Counted from the first letter of the stretch, positions 10,014-21,594 are shown. The stretch: 64,000 nucleotides of DNA from Corydoras sp. C115 (GCA_019802505.1 JAFMOC010000448.1:1-64000), one strand, 5' to 3'. Numbers and translations are program-made. The notes: generated by a model not told the origin, from the sequence alone.

Positions 10014-11054
10014 AGGTGATCGGGACCATGTGACTGAAGCAGATGGAGGTTTGAGAGCAGGTGAGACGGTGTCCTCACGGTCACTCAGATCTGAAGATCT
10101 GATTTCATCTGACGTTTCCATCGTTTCACTTTCCAAAGTCAACCACCCAGAAACACAGCTGCCCTCAGACCACTCAGCACTCGCCCTCCTCGTCCTCCAT
10201 TCTGATTTGTTGTGAGTTGTTGTCTGTGCTGTAGGACACGTTCTTCTGATGAACCTGACCAGACCGTTTCCCGTCACGTCGCCGTACGACTCGGCCTTCT
10301 GTTGCTTTAAGTGAAATGTAGAAATTCAGAGTGACCTCAGAGTTATTACATCATAAAATTAATTATGATGAATTATGAATTTATAAGCATCTTTAAAGGT
10401 AAATCGGGGAGATTGTCAGTGATGGGGTCTGGTTCGGATCTGCAGAGCACTCGGACATTTATTCAGTCAGTTTCTAAGTTGCTTTATTTAAACCTCCAAC
10501 CTGTACGGACAGAAGGACAGAACATCTGAGTTCTGATGACGAGGGATCAGCTTCATCACCGTACGTTTAAAATCAAAAGGGACAACTGTTTACCAAAGAG
10601 AGCTGTCATCACTGCACCCTGACGAATTCAAAATGAGAGTCTGTGAACCTGCTCTGAGACGGTGCACCATTACAAAAACGTCGTTATAAAGAAGGTCCAC
10701 GCTGGAGAACCTGTGCTTCTGGTTGAATTGGCGTGATCAGTTCTTCTGTATGATTTATAAGAAAATGTCTTTGAAGTTTCTTTATTCTGAATGTCAGAAA
10801 GCCCCCGGCTGCAGGTCATGATGGGAACCCCCAGCTGTAAGTCAAACCATGCATTGTGGTCTGCAACTAATTGGATTTTGAAGCTCTCGACCCCGAGCCC
10901 TTCACTTATTGGAAAAAAAGGCAATCAGGACATTCATTACCACAGGTCTGAAAACAGAGGCTCGGTCTGGAGGTGGACACAGCAGCAGCAGAGCGTTATC
11001 GCTGCTCCCCGTGTGACCTGTGAAATCTGGAGAGCTCCATCCATTTAGAACCCG
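10014..11054. other. Unique DNA with conserved-looking stretch
   Basis: 10014-10300 is unremarkable and GC-moderate. 10785-11040 has the texture of a conserved noncoding element, with runs such as CTGCAACTAATTGGATTTTG and TTCACTTATTGG. It carries homeodomain (TAATTG) and inverted CCAAT words without simple repeats. No exon recognised. Cross-fish alignment is the deciding test. Confidence 0.3.

Positions 11055-11135
<81 letters not shown>
11055..11135. repeat. Poly-C tract, 81 bases
   Basis: An uninterrupted run of 81 C after CCCG. Its exact length is likely uncertain in any assembly. Confidence 0.95.
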
Positions 11136-11850
11136 TGTGGACCCGAGGCACAGGTATTGATTAAAGAGGAGTTATCTGCAGAAGTGTTGGATGAACCAAT
11201 TAAACAGCGGTATGGAAGGTGAGCAGCAAAATATCTTAAATATGCTGCTCAATTATTCATTGGACATCTTTATCTGAGTCCTAATTCAGGCCTCTTGTTT
11301 TGGCTGGTTAGTGATTGATCTCTGATATTCTAATCTCTCGGCCGGTGGCTGTTCTTGTGAAATGTGCACAACGCTGGAATTGATCTTTTAATAAAGTATA
11401 TTGTTCTGAGATTTGCCAGATTCTAAAAAAAAAAGAAAAACAAATCCTCTGTCTCCGCCGCCGACGTCTTCATGGACCTGTGGGGAGCATTATGGTCTGC
11501 TTTACTAGAGAAGTTTATTTGGATACACATTTATTTTAGTTTTAAATTATTAGCTGAAATAAATCACAACTCAGCGATCACAGCTCCACAATAACGTATT
11601 CTCCAGTTTGGAACCTGACATTGATTTATCTTAATTGCTCTCTAATCCTAATCCTTCGAGGCTGATTGCGGTTCTATCGTCCCTCGGTGGACACAAACCC
11701 GGTGGATCTAATTGTGTCTTGGCCGAAGCTCGGTGTGCATGCTGTTCTCCAAAGGGACTCCTCAGAACCCTCTGAACTGAAGGGAACAGCATCTCTGATC
11801 AATGGGCCACTTCTTTATTTTGGCCGCTCGTCCGGTTAAAACCAATGAGT
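11136..11850. promoter_or_regulatory. Candidate conserved noncoding block downstream of bhlha9
   Basis: About 600 bp of complex, repeat-free, A/T-rich sequence with clustered homeodomain and forkhead-like words: TGAACCAATTAAACAG, CAATTATTCATTGGAC, TAATTGCTCTCTAAT. It has the look of a vertebrate enhancer. It lies about 7 kb downstream of bhlha9 and could be one of its fin-ridge enhancers. This is inference from texture; no conservation was measured. Confidence 0.3.
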
Positions 11851-12107
11851 CTTTAGCGCTGCGCGGGTTTATTCCTGAGCTGGTGCAGTGTGTATTGATA
11901 GAGGGCTGATGGGTAATCAATCTGTTCCCAGAGGGTTACATCAGCACCCCAAACAGAACCCTGCATGAAACTGGAGTTCCACTGGAACACACAACAGACA
12001 GACAGACAGACAGGAGGTTCATTTACAACATGAGACATCACTGTTCTCACTTTTTACTTCATCAGAAGCTGAAGTTTTGTGAATGATGACGTTTAACATG
12101 AAACACG
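11851..12107. other. Unique DNA with short (ACAG)n
   Basis: An ACAGACAGACAGACAG run at 11995-12012; otherwise nothing recognised. Confidence 0.5.
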
Positions 12108-12707
12108 GCAGGAGGCAAGAGTGAGGCAAGAGTGAGGCAGGGGTGAGGCAGGAGTGAGGCAGGAGTGAGGCAGGAGTGAGGCAGGAGTGAGGCAGAGGTG
12201 AGGTAGGGTGAGGCAGGGTGAGGCAGGGTGAGGCAGGGTGAGGTAGGGTGAGGCAGGGGTGAGGCAGTGGTGAGGCAGGGTGAGGTAGGGTGAGGTAGGG
12301 TGAGGCAGGACTGAGGCAGGGGTGAAGCAGGGGTGAGGCAGGGGTGAGGCAGGGGTGAGGCAGGGGTGAGGCAGGAGTGAGGCAGGAGTGAGGCAGGGGT
12401 GAGGCAGGGGTGAGGCAGGAGTGAGACAGGGGTGAGGCAGGAGTGAGGCAGGAGTGAGGCAGGGGTGAGACAGGGGTGAGGCAGGAGTGAGGCAGGGGTG
12501 AGGCAGGGGTGAGGCAGGAGTGAGGCAGGAGTGAGACAGGGGTGAGGCAGGAGTGAGGCAGGAGTGAGGCAGGAGTGAGGCAGGGGTGAGGCAGGAGTGA
12601 GGCAGGAGTGAGACAGGGGTGAGGCAGGGGTGAGGCAGGAGTGAGGCAGGAGTGAGGCAGGGGTGAGGCAGGAGTGAGGCAGGAGTGAGGCAGGGGTGAG
12701 GCAGGCA
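12108..12707. repeat. 11-bp minisatellite, about 54 copies
   Basis: Unit GTGAGGCAGGA/GTGAGGCAGGG, 11 bp, with some 10-bp copies (GTGAGGCAGG) around 12200-12310. On the minus strand it yields a stop-free frame of Leu/Pro/Thr/His repeats, which is not a gene. Confidence 0.96.
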
Positions 12708-12816
12708 GTAAAACTCTTTCACCACACTGTAAATCTTCAGACTGAAATGTTGAGTGTTGTTTGACTGAACAGACATCACGTGCTCTCCGTGTGGATGTGG
12801 GGTATTAAACCCTCAG

Positions 12817-12830
12817 ATGCCCCCTGGTGG
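12817..12830 (-). promoter_or_regulatory. CTCF-like motif
   Basis: Read on the minus strand, CCACCAGGGGGCAT fits the CTCF core consensus at 13 of 14 positions, the best such match in the left half of the window. Confidence 0.45.
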
Positions 12831-13295
12831 TGACCCGCTGCCTGGTAATGCACATCGATAGTCTGACAAAACCCATCAAAAACATAGTGCCTCCGATCGG
12901 AGCTGCATTCTGATTGGACGTTCTCCAGAGACATCGTCCAACGAGACATCAGCAGGTCAGTATGGCGGACGGTCAGGACAGGTAATTTAGAGAGAGCGAG
13001 GGAGAGACAGATGGAGGCAGACAGGGAGAAGAAGGCAGGAAGTGAGGCTTACGGATCAGCGGGTGGCTCCGATTCGCCCGCCGTGCCAGTCTGAGTGATG
13101 AAGTCTCTGATTGCAGGAGACAGAGACGGATGAGGAACTTAAAGCTAGTTTTCAGAGAGCAAATTGATGACCTGTGTACCAATCCACCTGAGAGCAGGTT
13201 AATAAGGCTGTTACTCACAGCGGATTGAGTTCCGCCCTCTTTCAACGGAGAACCCGAATTAGAACACAGGAAACGAATGAGGTTCACCCAACACT
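12831..13295. other. Unique DNA, no gene seen
   Basis: No exon or element recognised between the CTCF-like motif and the next array. Confidence 0.4.
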
Positions 13296-13918
13296 GCCTG
13301 GTTTACGCAAAGCCTGGTTTACACAAAGCCTGGCTTATATGAAGCCTGGTTTAGATAAAGCCTGGTTTACACAAAGCCTGGCTTACACAAAGCCTGGCTT
13401 ATATGAAGCCTGGTTTAGATAAAGCCTGGTTTACACAAAGCCTGGTTTACACAAAGCCTGGCTTATATGAAGCCTGGTTTAGATAAAGCCTGGTTTACAC
13501 AAAGCCTGGCTTACACAAAGCCTGGCTTATATGAAGCCTGGTTTAGATAAAGCCTGGTTTACACAAAGCCTGGCTTACACAAAGCCTGGCTTATATGAAG
13601 CCTGGTTTAGACAAAGCCTGGTTTACACAAAGCCTGGTTTACACAAAGCCTGGTTTACATAAAGCCTGGTTTACACAAAGCCTGGTTTACATAAAGCCTG
13701 GTTTACATAAAGCCTGGTTTAGATAAAGCCTGGTTTACATAAAGCCTGGTTTACACAAAGCCTGGTTTAGATAAAGCCTGGCTTACATAAAGCCTGGTTT
13801 AGATAAAGCCTGGTTTACATAAAGCCTGGTTAAGATAAAGCCTGGTTTACATAAAGCCTGGTTTACACAAAGCCTGGTTTATATGAAGCCTGGTTTAGAT
13901 AAAGCCTGGCTTATATGA
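13296..13918. repeat. 16-bp minisatellite with higher-order pattern
   Basis: About 39 copies of AGCCTGGTTTACACAA. The variable part cycles among TTTACACAA, CTTATATGA, TTTAGATAA and TTTACATAA. Between 13310 and 13610 these variants recur in a repeated four- to five-unit order, showing block duplication. Confidence 0.95.
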
Positions 13919-14229
13919 GGTCTGTTATTTAACAGTTTGATGTTTAAATCTTGAACCTGATGGCTGGTGATGGTTCTCATTAATAGTTCTAATGTAGTTC
14001 TAATGTAGTTCTAATGTAGTTCTTGTATAAGGTGCTGATTGGGGTTCTGAAGTTAAAATCCAGCAGCTCTCTGAAGTTCTGCAGTCTGGAGACCTCATAA
14101 TCCAGATGATCCATTTGAGACGTGGTTATATTTTCTGGAGCTGATATTCGTGAGTGTGGTGTGTTAAGTGCTGAAAATCCTGATATAAAGGTTGATGAGC
14201 ACTTATTCTATAAAACGATCTGCACTTAA
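13919..14229. other. Unique DNA with 12-bp triplication
   Basis: GTTCTAATGTA is repeated about three times at 13986-14024. Nothing else seen. Confidence 0.6.
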
Positions 14230-14500
14230 ACAACCTGCCGTCAATCATCTGCTGTTCTCCTGAATGTCAACAGAATGACGTGAGGGAGCATCAGCTTCAT
14301 GCATCTTAAGACTTATGTCCTGCATAAACTCATCAGCAACGTCTGCGTGATGACAATATCCATGGCCAAGACATAAAGCAATAAATAAGAGAGCAAGCCA
14401 TATATTCTCTTGCTCTGCCCTTCCCTGGGTGTGACACCATTTTCCAAATTTCCTTCAGCGCTAAAAATAGACATGACATACGAGCATTCGGGTTCATCTG
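14230..14500. promoter_or_regulatory. Candidate enhancer with perfect MEF2 site
   Basis: A complex, non-repetitive block with CTAAAAATAG at 14461-14470, a perfect MEF2 consensus. It is surrounded by words such as TGACGTGAG, CATGCATCTTAAG and AAGCAATAAATAAGAG. The texture suggests a conserved element; the target gene is unknown. Confidence 0.3.
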
Positions 14501-14973
14501 CAGGAAGAGAAGGGGAAGCCCTCCACAGACACAGCCCTACATTAACCTGAGGACGTCCTCAGCACACAAGATTCCAGTTTACTTCTCCGCGTGATCAGGA
14601 GCAGGTCACATGACCCACTCATTAATCAGATGAACGATTGGAGACGATGCAGCAGAAGGTTTCTGAGCTATTTGAGCAAATTGAGTCAAAAACTGAGTGA
14701 AGAACATTTAACATCGCTTTAAAAAGTGATCAACACACTCAGCAGAGCATCATGATCTGATTCTGAGAAGGACAGCAACAGCACTGTCTCCACGAGAACC
14801 TCTCCCACTCCAGGGTCCTCAGGAGGCTCTTCAGATGATCAGTGAGTGGAACCTGATCGGAACAATCTCTGAACTCTCATCTGAAAAGCCATACAGAGCA
14901 CCAGACTTCAGAACAGGTTCTACACTATACTCACATTATCATCCAATCAGTGATGTGGGCTTCAAACCATCTC

Positions 14974-14975
<2 letters not shown>

Positions 14976-15010
<35 letters not shown>
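14976..15010. repeat. (CA)n microsatellite
   Basis: About 17 CA units. Confidence 0.96.
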
Positions 15011-15012
<2 letters not shown>

Positions 15013-15645
15013 TATAAACACACAGAAGTTTGCACAGCAGTAGAAGTCAGTTAATGGTGTTCTAACAGAACGTTGGAACCCGCTGTAGAACAACAGCATG
15101 TCATCATGACGTGTCGAGGGTGAGATCCTGAAGCACCTGAGACTGTGGAATTTGTCAAGGCAGACATGAAATCTTCCTGACCGACAGAATCAATCACCTG
15201 TGAGAACCCCACGGAGCGAGAACATTTACTGAGGAGAAGATTGAGGGTGAAAAGGCCTCCAAAATAGTGGGAACTGTGTGTGACCCCATTACAGGCCTGC
15301 AGGGACACAGCCAGGCAGGCCTGCTGATAAACATTTAGAACAATCCCAATAACATGATCATTATGGGATGGATAATCTGTTCCTCTCAACCTTTAATATA
15401 GATTTAATTATCTGAAGGTTAAAATGATTCGTAATAATGACGTTCTAATAATCACGTCTGTGTTCTGTTAAAAATAAACAGATTATGAAGAAAAGTGTTC
15501 GACCTCAAAAGTGAAATCAACAGAATTCTACAGAAATGATGATGTAATAAAATAAAAGCTCGTAAAGCGTCGAGCGCTCGACACAAAATAAATAAAAACC
15601 TGAAGTGATTTCATATTTTTATTTAGGTCGCAGTGTTTAGATGTA
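15011..15645. other. Unique DNA, no gene seen
   Basis: A/T-rich in its second half (15400-15640). No exon recognised. Confidence 0.4.
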
Positions 15646-15980
15646 GGGGGCGGCACAGTGGCTTAGTGGTTTAGCATGTTCTCCTCTCAGCACTAGGGAT
15701 TCCCGGTTCGAATCCCCATCTGGGTGGAGTTTGCATGTTCTCCCCGTGTCTGCGTGGGTTTCCTTCGGGTTCTCCGGTTTCCTCCCACAGTCCCCAAATT
15801 GCCCCATATAGAGTGTGTCTGTGTGAGTGAGTGTGTGTCCGGTGATGGATTGGTGTCCTGCCCTGGGTGCATCTGCCCAGCACCTGAAATGTTCTCCCCT
15901 GGATGGGCATGGGGAACCCCCCCCACCGCGACCTTAATAGAGGATAAAGCTGAAGATAATGAATGAATGAATGAATGAAT
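15646..15980 (+). mobile_element. Near full-length tRNA-derived SINE (DANA/Mermaid-like)
   Basis: The best copy in the window. The tRNA-like head GGCGGCACAGTGGCTTAGTG holds the pol III A box, and GGTTCGAATCC at about 15706 is a perfect B box. The body contains GGAGTTTGCATGTTCTCCCC, GGGTTCTCCGGTTTCCTCCC and the CCCATATAGAGTGTGT stretch. The tail AGGATAAAGCTGAAGATAAT ends in (GAAT)n at 15959-15980. This body is typical of teleost DANA/Mermaid/V-SINE elements. It is a SINE, not a functional tRNA gene. Confidence 0.9.
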
Positions 15981-16028
15981 GTTTGAATGTAACAGGATGA
16001 TTTGAACGTCAGGTCTCTCCTTTTATTG

Positions 16029-16121
16029 GTCCACTGTTAGTTCCACTGTTAGTTCCACTGTTAGTTCCACTGTTTGTTCCACTGTTTGGTTCTCTGTTTG
16101 GTTCTCTGTTTGGTTCTCTGT
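16029..16121. repeat. 12-bp minisatellite, about 7 copies
   Basis: TTCCACTGTTAG grades into GGTTCTCTGTTT. Confidence 0.9.
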
Positions 16122-16673
16122 GGATCTCAGGGGGGGAGCAGCTCTGTTTCCTCAGTTTGATGTCAGTTGTGGTGGATTTACTAAGCTGTCGGTCTCATGG
16201 CTTTAAATCCAGACTGACAGAGTTCACCTTTAATGATCATAATAAGAAATGCTTAAACTGAGGAGGAACTGAATCTGTATGAGACTGGCTGTCCATCAGC
16301 TCTTACGGTCTCTGAGGACGTGCTGACCTCTCTGCAGATCCACCGTGGTCTCACCGTGGTGAGGACGTTCTAACGTTCTGTTTAATTCATGGTGTTGTAG
16401 GGAGTGGAAGCCCGTTCTGAACTCTCGGATGTAAATCATCAGGGACATGCTTCGTCTTGTCTTCTGCTAAAAGGTTTGTTGGCAAATGAAGTCTCTTGTT
16501 TCCAGTTTCCACGGCGTCCCGCTGTGCTGCAGACGAGCGGCAGAGTTAATGTTCATTTAAACAGCAGCTCGCTGATCGATCTGTTTAATGTGGAAATTAC
16601 AAATGAAATGAACCGAGGGTCTGAGGACCGACTTCAGAAAGAAATGATATTCATCACGACTCCTACAAAATAA
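16122..16673. other. Unique DNA with conserved-looking core
   Basis: 16440-16640 reads like a conserved noncoding element, with words such as AGAGTTAATGTTCATTTAAA and TTACAAATGAAATG. An 89-codon open frame covers it but shows no family resemblance. Confidence 0.25.
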
Positions 16674-16677
16674 CAAC

Positions 16678-16711
<34 letters not shown>
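16674..16711. repeat. (AAT)n microsatellite
   Basis: About 12 AAT units, preceded by AAC units. Confidence 0.95.
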
Positions 16712-16712
<1 letters not shown>

Positions 16713-17047
16713 AGCAGAATAACAACACGCTGTATTATTCTAATGGAAATCACTTTATTTAACAAATATAATCAAGGATTCCCCCCCAGCATCGTAGTTG
16801 GTCGTAGTTGGAAATGGAACATGTGAATGAAATATGAAGAGAGCAGTTAAGAAAGGAAAGCAGGGCTGACCTCGCTCAGGTCTCCTGGGTTTGGTGTGTG
16901 GACTGTTCTCAGGTCAGTGCAATGTCTTTGAAACAGCACACTGATGATTTCAGTCATGTTCCCGCATCCCGCTCCCAAATTACAGAACCGCTGGGTCAGG
17001 CTTACAGTCACACATTACTGATGATGTTTAAATGACCTCTGACCTTT

Positions 17048-17051
<4 letters not shown>
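16712..17051. other. Unique DNA, no gene seen
   Basis: Nothing recognised. Confidence 0.4.

Positions 17052-17101
<50 letters not shown>
17052..17101. repeat. (CA)n microsatellite
   Basis: About 25 CA units. Confidence 0.97.
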
Positions 17102-17105
<4 letters not shown>

Positions 17106-17742
17106 CAGTGATATTTCCACAGTTTCAACAATAAACTAAAGTAAAAATCATAGAACAGAATGATAAGAATGTCAATTACAGTTCTACGTCTTTCAGGATT
17201 CATTCATTCTACAGTAGAACTCAGGTAAGTCCATGAATGTTCTCCACTTCTTCTACACACCAGTTTACACTGCTCTCCTTCTCATGTGGTTCTAACAGAA
17301 CCTGGAGGAATGTGTTGGGTCATTATTGTGCTGTAATGGGAACCCTGATCCAGTCCAACAGAACCAACCCAGCTGGGTTCTTCAGACCTCCTGTGGTTCC
17401 ACTGGTGTTGCACAGTGAGGAACCCTCCTCAGATAGCTGTGATGTGTTTTTTTAAATCATCAGTCAGAACGTCGTTCCTTTGCACCGTGTCAGGTTCTAC
17501 ACTCAACTGCACAAATCAGAAGTGTCAATAATAAATGGTGCTGTTGTTCCGTGTGGTTCTGATGTTCTACAGTTACATTTACTCTGATAATCCTTAAAGA
17601 ACAATGATATGCCCCCCCCCCACTCTGCTGTCCTGCTATAGGACAGAAACTGAAACTGAAACTGACTGATATCAGATGTATTAGGAATGGAGGAATGGCA
17701 TCTCGTGGATTTCTGCTCTTCACCTCCCTCAGCGTCACCCGT
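17102..17742. other. Unique DNA, no gene seen
   Basis: A poly-C run lies at 17613-17621. No exon recognised. Confidence 0.4.
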
Positions 17743-18610
17743 CACCGTCGTCACCGTGCCGTTGGGTCGCCGTGCCGTCGGGTCGCCGTGTCGTCGTGCC
17801 GTCGGGTCGCCGTGCCGTCGGGTCGCCGTGTCGTCGGGTCGCCGTGCCGTCGGGTCACCGTGTCGTCATGCCGTCGGGTCGCCGTGTCGTCGGGTCGCCG
17901 TGCCGTCGGGTCACCATGCCGTCGGGTCGCCGTGCCGTCGGGTCGCTGTGCTGTCGGGTCGCCGTGAGATCATTCACATGTTCCATTGCCGTCAGGTCGC
18001 CGTGCCGTCGGGTCGCCGTGCCGTCGGGTCACCATGCCGTCGGGTCGCCGTGCTGTTGGGTCGCCGTGCTGTCGGGTCACCGTGAGATCATTCACATGTT
18101 CCATTGCCGTCGGGTCGCCGTGCCGTCGGGTCGCCCCGCTGTCGGGTCACCATGCCGTCGGGTCACCGTGAGATCATTCACATGTTCCATTGCCGTCGGG
18201 TCGCCGTGCCGTCGGGTCGCCGTGCTGTTGGGTCGCCGTGCTGTCGGGTCACCGTGAGATCATTCACATGTTCCATTGCCGTCGGGTCGCCGTGCCGTCG
18301 GGTCACCATGCCGTCGGGTCGCCGTGAGATCATTCACATGTTCCATTGCCGTCGGGTCGCCGTGCCGTCGGGTCACCATGCCGTCGGGTCGCCGTGCTGT
18401 TGGGTCGCCGTGCTGTCGGGTCACCGTGAGATCATTCACATGTTCCATTGCCGTCGGTTCGCCGTGCCGTCGGGTCGCCCCGCTGTCGGGTCACCATGCC
18501 GTCGGGTCACTGTGAGATCATTCACATGTTCCATTGCCGTCGGGTCGCCGTGCCGTCGGGTCGCCGTGCCGTCGGGTCACCGTGCCGTCAGGTCGCCCCG
18601 CTGTCGGGTT
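17743..18610. repeat. CpG-rich 16-bp minisatellite with interspersed spacer module
   Basis: Unit GTCGCCGTGCCGTCGG, 16 bp, with GTCACCATG and GTCGCCCCGCTG variants. Seven copies of a non-repeat module beginning GAGATCATTCACATGTTCCA are embedded at about 17966, 18085, 18170, 18256, 18327, 18428 and 18512, giving a higher-order repeat. The array is extremely CpG-dense. All plus frames are open because the unit lacks stops; these are not genes. Confidence 0.96.
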
Positions 18611-19260
18611 TGTATTCAGAGCAGAAGCAGCAACACGGCCGGCGACATTAACGTGTGGAAACTTCATGCTGTAAATGAAGAAATAAATAAGAGTTCAAGT
18701 GTATAATCAGACCTGCACCTCCGCTCGTCCTCGCTCTCCTCACATGTTCTGCTTCACCTGAGTTGTGGAGAACCTGTCTCTCATCACTCCTCATCTGCAC
18801 CACGCCGCTCCTGACCCAGATCTTCTTCTTTCTTTGTGTTGGATCAGTCTGCTTATTTTGCACACCGCTCTCTATGGTCTTTATTTAAGATTTATTATTA
18901 ATGGGGGGGGTTTATTAATTAATTTATTATTAATGGGGATTATTAATCCGGGGGGGGGGGGGTGCTTAAACTTTGTGTGTGAACATGAGATTGCTCACTG
19001 CAGTCAGCGTTCTAAAGTCTGTCTGTACAGAACGTTACTGATGTATTAACGTTAAATAATCAGCAGCGGGATTCCAATTCATCTCTAAATGAGAGTTCTG
19101 CTGTTTAATAATATAAGCTTTTCAGACGCAATGCATCATCCATCATTTAACGGAACACTTTTTTAAGGAACTTCTCTTTGTTCTCTTAAATCAAAAGCAC
19201 AGATTTCTTTTAACGCTCATTTTAAAGCACTGTGTGGGTTTCGTCCGTGTCCTCAGACGT
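18611..19260. other. Unique DNA with poly-G runs
   Basis: Poly-G runs at 18903-18910 and 18951-18962 lie in an A/T-rich stretch (18880-18960). No gene recognised. Confidence 0.45.
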
Positions 19261-19375
19261 GTCCCCGTCCTCCCCGTCCTCCCCGTCCACCCCGTCCTCC
19301 CCGTCCACCCCGTCCACCCCGTCCACCCCGTCCTCCCCGTCCTCCCCGTCCTCCCCGTCCACCCCGTCCTCCTCG
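19261..19375. repeat. 9-bp minisatellite, about 12 copies
   Basis: CCCCGTCCT and CCCCGTCCA units. On the minus strand this is a Gly/Trp/Thr-rich open frame without meaning. Confidence 0.93.
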
Positions 19376-19711
19376 TCTCTCCATCACGTTTATAAGCGTT
19401 CATGACGTGAGGCTCTGTTCTCATTAGAACGCGAGCAGGAGCATCTTTAGCAGCTCTCGGTTCTCGGCTGGCAGACGGTACGTTCTGCTGCTAACCTCAG
19501 AGGAACGCTGTGCTAATGAGGCCTGTAATTAGTGCAAATCATAAATATGCAAATGATGCTTTATGTGAGTGACAGCGGAACCCGTCAGCATGGAACCATA
19601 AACACCGGGACTCTGAACCACGCCGCGCCCTCAGCGTCACCTTCCATCAGGACCGAACCCGTTCACCATGCGCACCCATCACCCCCAAAGTCTGCCTCAG
19701 CTTCACCTCCA
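19376..19711. other. Unique DNA, no gene seen
   Basis: 19430-19570 is a conserved-looking stretch (GAGGCCTGTAATTAGTGCAA, then ATATGCAAATGATGC). It includes the octamer-like ATGCAAAT at about 19547-19554. No exon recognised. Confidence 0.3.
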
Positions 19712-19870
19712 GAATCAGACTCAACTAATCAGACCCTGTTAATCAGACTCAACTAATCAGACCCTGTTAATCAGACCCTGTTAATCAGACTCAACTAATC
19801 AGACCCTGTTAATCAGACCCTGTTAATCAGACCCAGTTAATCAGACCCAACTAATCAGACCCTGTTAATC
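19712..19870. repeat. 14-bp minisatellite, about 11 copies
   Basis: Two alternating unit types, AATCAGACCCTGTT and AATCAGACTCAACT. Confidence 0.94.
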
Positions 19871-20849
19871 ATGTGGTCAGTATTTAGGGAGGAAACCTTT
19901 GCGTTCATGTAAAGCTTTGGAGAGAATGTTGGACAGCAGAACGTTCTGTAAATTTCTGCAGACTTTGTGACTACATCAATGTTCTGTTAGGACCGCTGCA
20001 GGAGAACTGACGAGCATCACAGAGTGACCCCCCCCACCCCCCCCCCCCCAGAGACACGTAACTGAAGGTACTATCCTGTCCTTTTTTTAATGAGGGTGTA
20101 GGTAGCCTCAGTCTCGTAACATCCACCTGCCATCTCTACTAGATTCATCTTCCTCCACCCGCTCCACCCGCTCCACCCGCTCCACCTGCTCCACCCGCCC
20201 CGGTCACAGCTGCAGTACAGGTCCGGTTCCTCCAGCCCCCTGGGTCATGTTTAAACCAGCATGACTTTCCTTGAACTTATTTTCTCATCTCAGATCTTCT
20301 CCAGCATGGATCCCTCCATCTGCGACCTCCTCCATCTCTAACATCTTCAATCCGATCTCATCTCCTGCATCTCCAAATTAATTCAGCGTCTAATCTCATT
20401 CAGCATCTTTACCATCTGCACTCTCACCGTTATCTCCTCTCCTGATCGCTTTAAATTTAAATATTCATAACTGCATTTAGAACCTCTTCCAGTTCAACCA
20501 GCAGCTCCATCAACTTCTTACAATTATTAAAATAGCAAACTTTGGATTCCACAATTTATATTTATGATAAATGAAGGTTAACGACGACCCCGGAGTTACG
20601 AGATGCTGCTGAGAAAAGTCTCCGATTATGATTGACAGGAGCACAGAGTCCTCACCACGGTTGTAGAGGGATATAGTAGTTATGGAAACCATAGTTTCTG
20701 AGGGACGTGGTCGTCATGGCAACTGTTGTTTCTATTAAGCACAGAAGGACACAAACAAAATAACACACAATTTGACTTCCAAAAAATACCAATCAAAAAA
20801 ACTGAGGTTTCTTTATAAATATTTAAATATAGTGCCGGTCAGTGTACAG
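19871..20849. other. Unique DNA with minor repeats
   Basis: Poly-C at 20028-20049 is interrupted by A. A 9-bp run (CGCTCCACC) lies at 20159-20190. 20250-20470 is a pyrimidine-skewed stretch rich in ATCTC/CATCT words. No gene recognised. Confidence 0.45.
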
Positions 20850-21418
20850 ATTACCCCCACCCACCTCCCCACCTCCACCCACCTCCTCACCTCCACCCAC
20901 CTTCACCTACCTTCCCACCTCCACCCACTTCCACCCACCTTCACCCACCTTCCCACCTCCACCCACTTCCACCCACCTCCCCACCTCCACCCACCTCCAC
21001 CCACCTCCCCACTTCCACCCACCTTCACCCACCTCCCCACCTCCACCCACCTCCCCACTTTCACCCACCTTCCCACCTCCACCCACTTCCACCCACCTCC
21101 CCACCTCCACCCACCTCCACCCACCTCCACCCACCTCCCCACTTCCACCCACCTTCACCCACCTCCCCACCTCCACCCACCTCCACCCACCTCCCCACAC
21201 CTCCCCCCACCTCCACACTTCCACCCACCTCCACCCACCTCCCCACCTCCACCCACCTCCACCCACCTCCCCACCTCCACCCACCTCCCCACTTTCACCC
21301 ACCTCCCCACTTCCCCACACCTCCCCCCACCTCCACACTTCCACCCCCACCTCCCCACCTCCACCCACCTCCCCCCACCTCCACACTTCCACCCACCTCC
21401 TCCTCCTCATCACCTCCT
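20850..21418. repeat. G-free CCACCT-type array, 569 bp without a single G
   Basis: Imperfect units of CCACCCACCT, CCCCACCT and TCCACCCACTT. The plus strand has no G from 20850 to 21418. The minus strand is GGTGGG/GGAGG-rich and has strong G-quadruplex potential. All frames of both strands stay open for long stretches (Pro/His/Thr or Gly/Trp/Val repeats), which are not genes. Confidence 0.95.
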
Positions 21419-21593
21419 GATAACTGGACCAAAGTCTTTAAGTTTAATTCATCAGATAAATGAAGACGTCATTAAACACACTGATAACGAACCCGCCGCG
21501 CCGGGTCTCATCTGAGAAACAGGGAACTCTGACTCAGTCTTAAGCCTCCTGCTCTTTTTAACAAACAAGCTGACCTACAAAGAAAATCCTTTT

Positions 21594-21594
<1 letters not shown>
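21419..21594. other. Unique DNA
   Basis: Nothing recognised. Confidence 0.4.

Noticed and set aside
12093..12779. Minus-strand LLPHPCLTPAS repeat protein
   Set aside because: An 11-bp minisatellite read in an open frame.
15646..15720. tRNA gene (A and B box present)
   Set aside because: The boxes belong to the tRNA-derived head of a SINE; no cloverleaf with intact acceptor and anticodon stems is followed by a terminator.
20772..21515. Pro/His/Thr-rich 247-codon frame and minus-strand Gly/Trp frames
   Set aside because: Low-complexity G-free array; open on both strands for compositional reasons.
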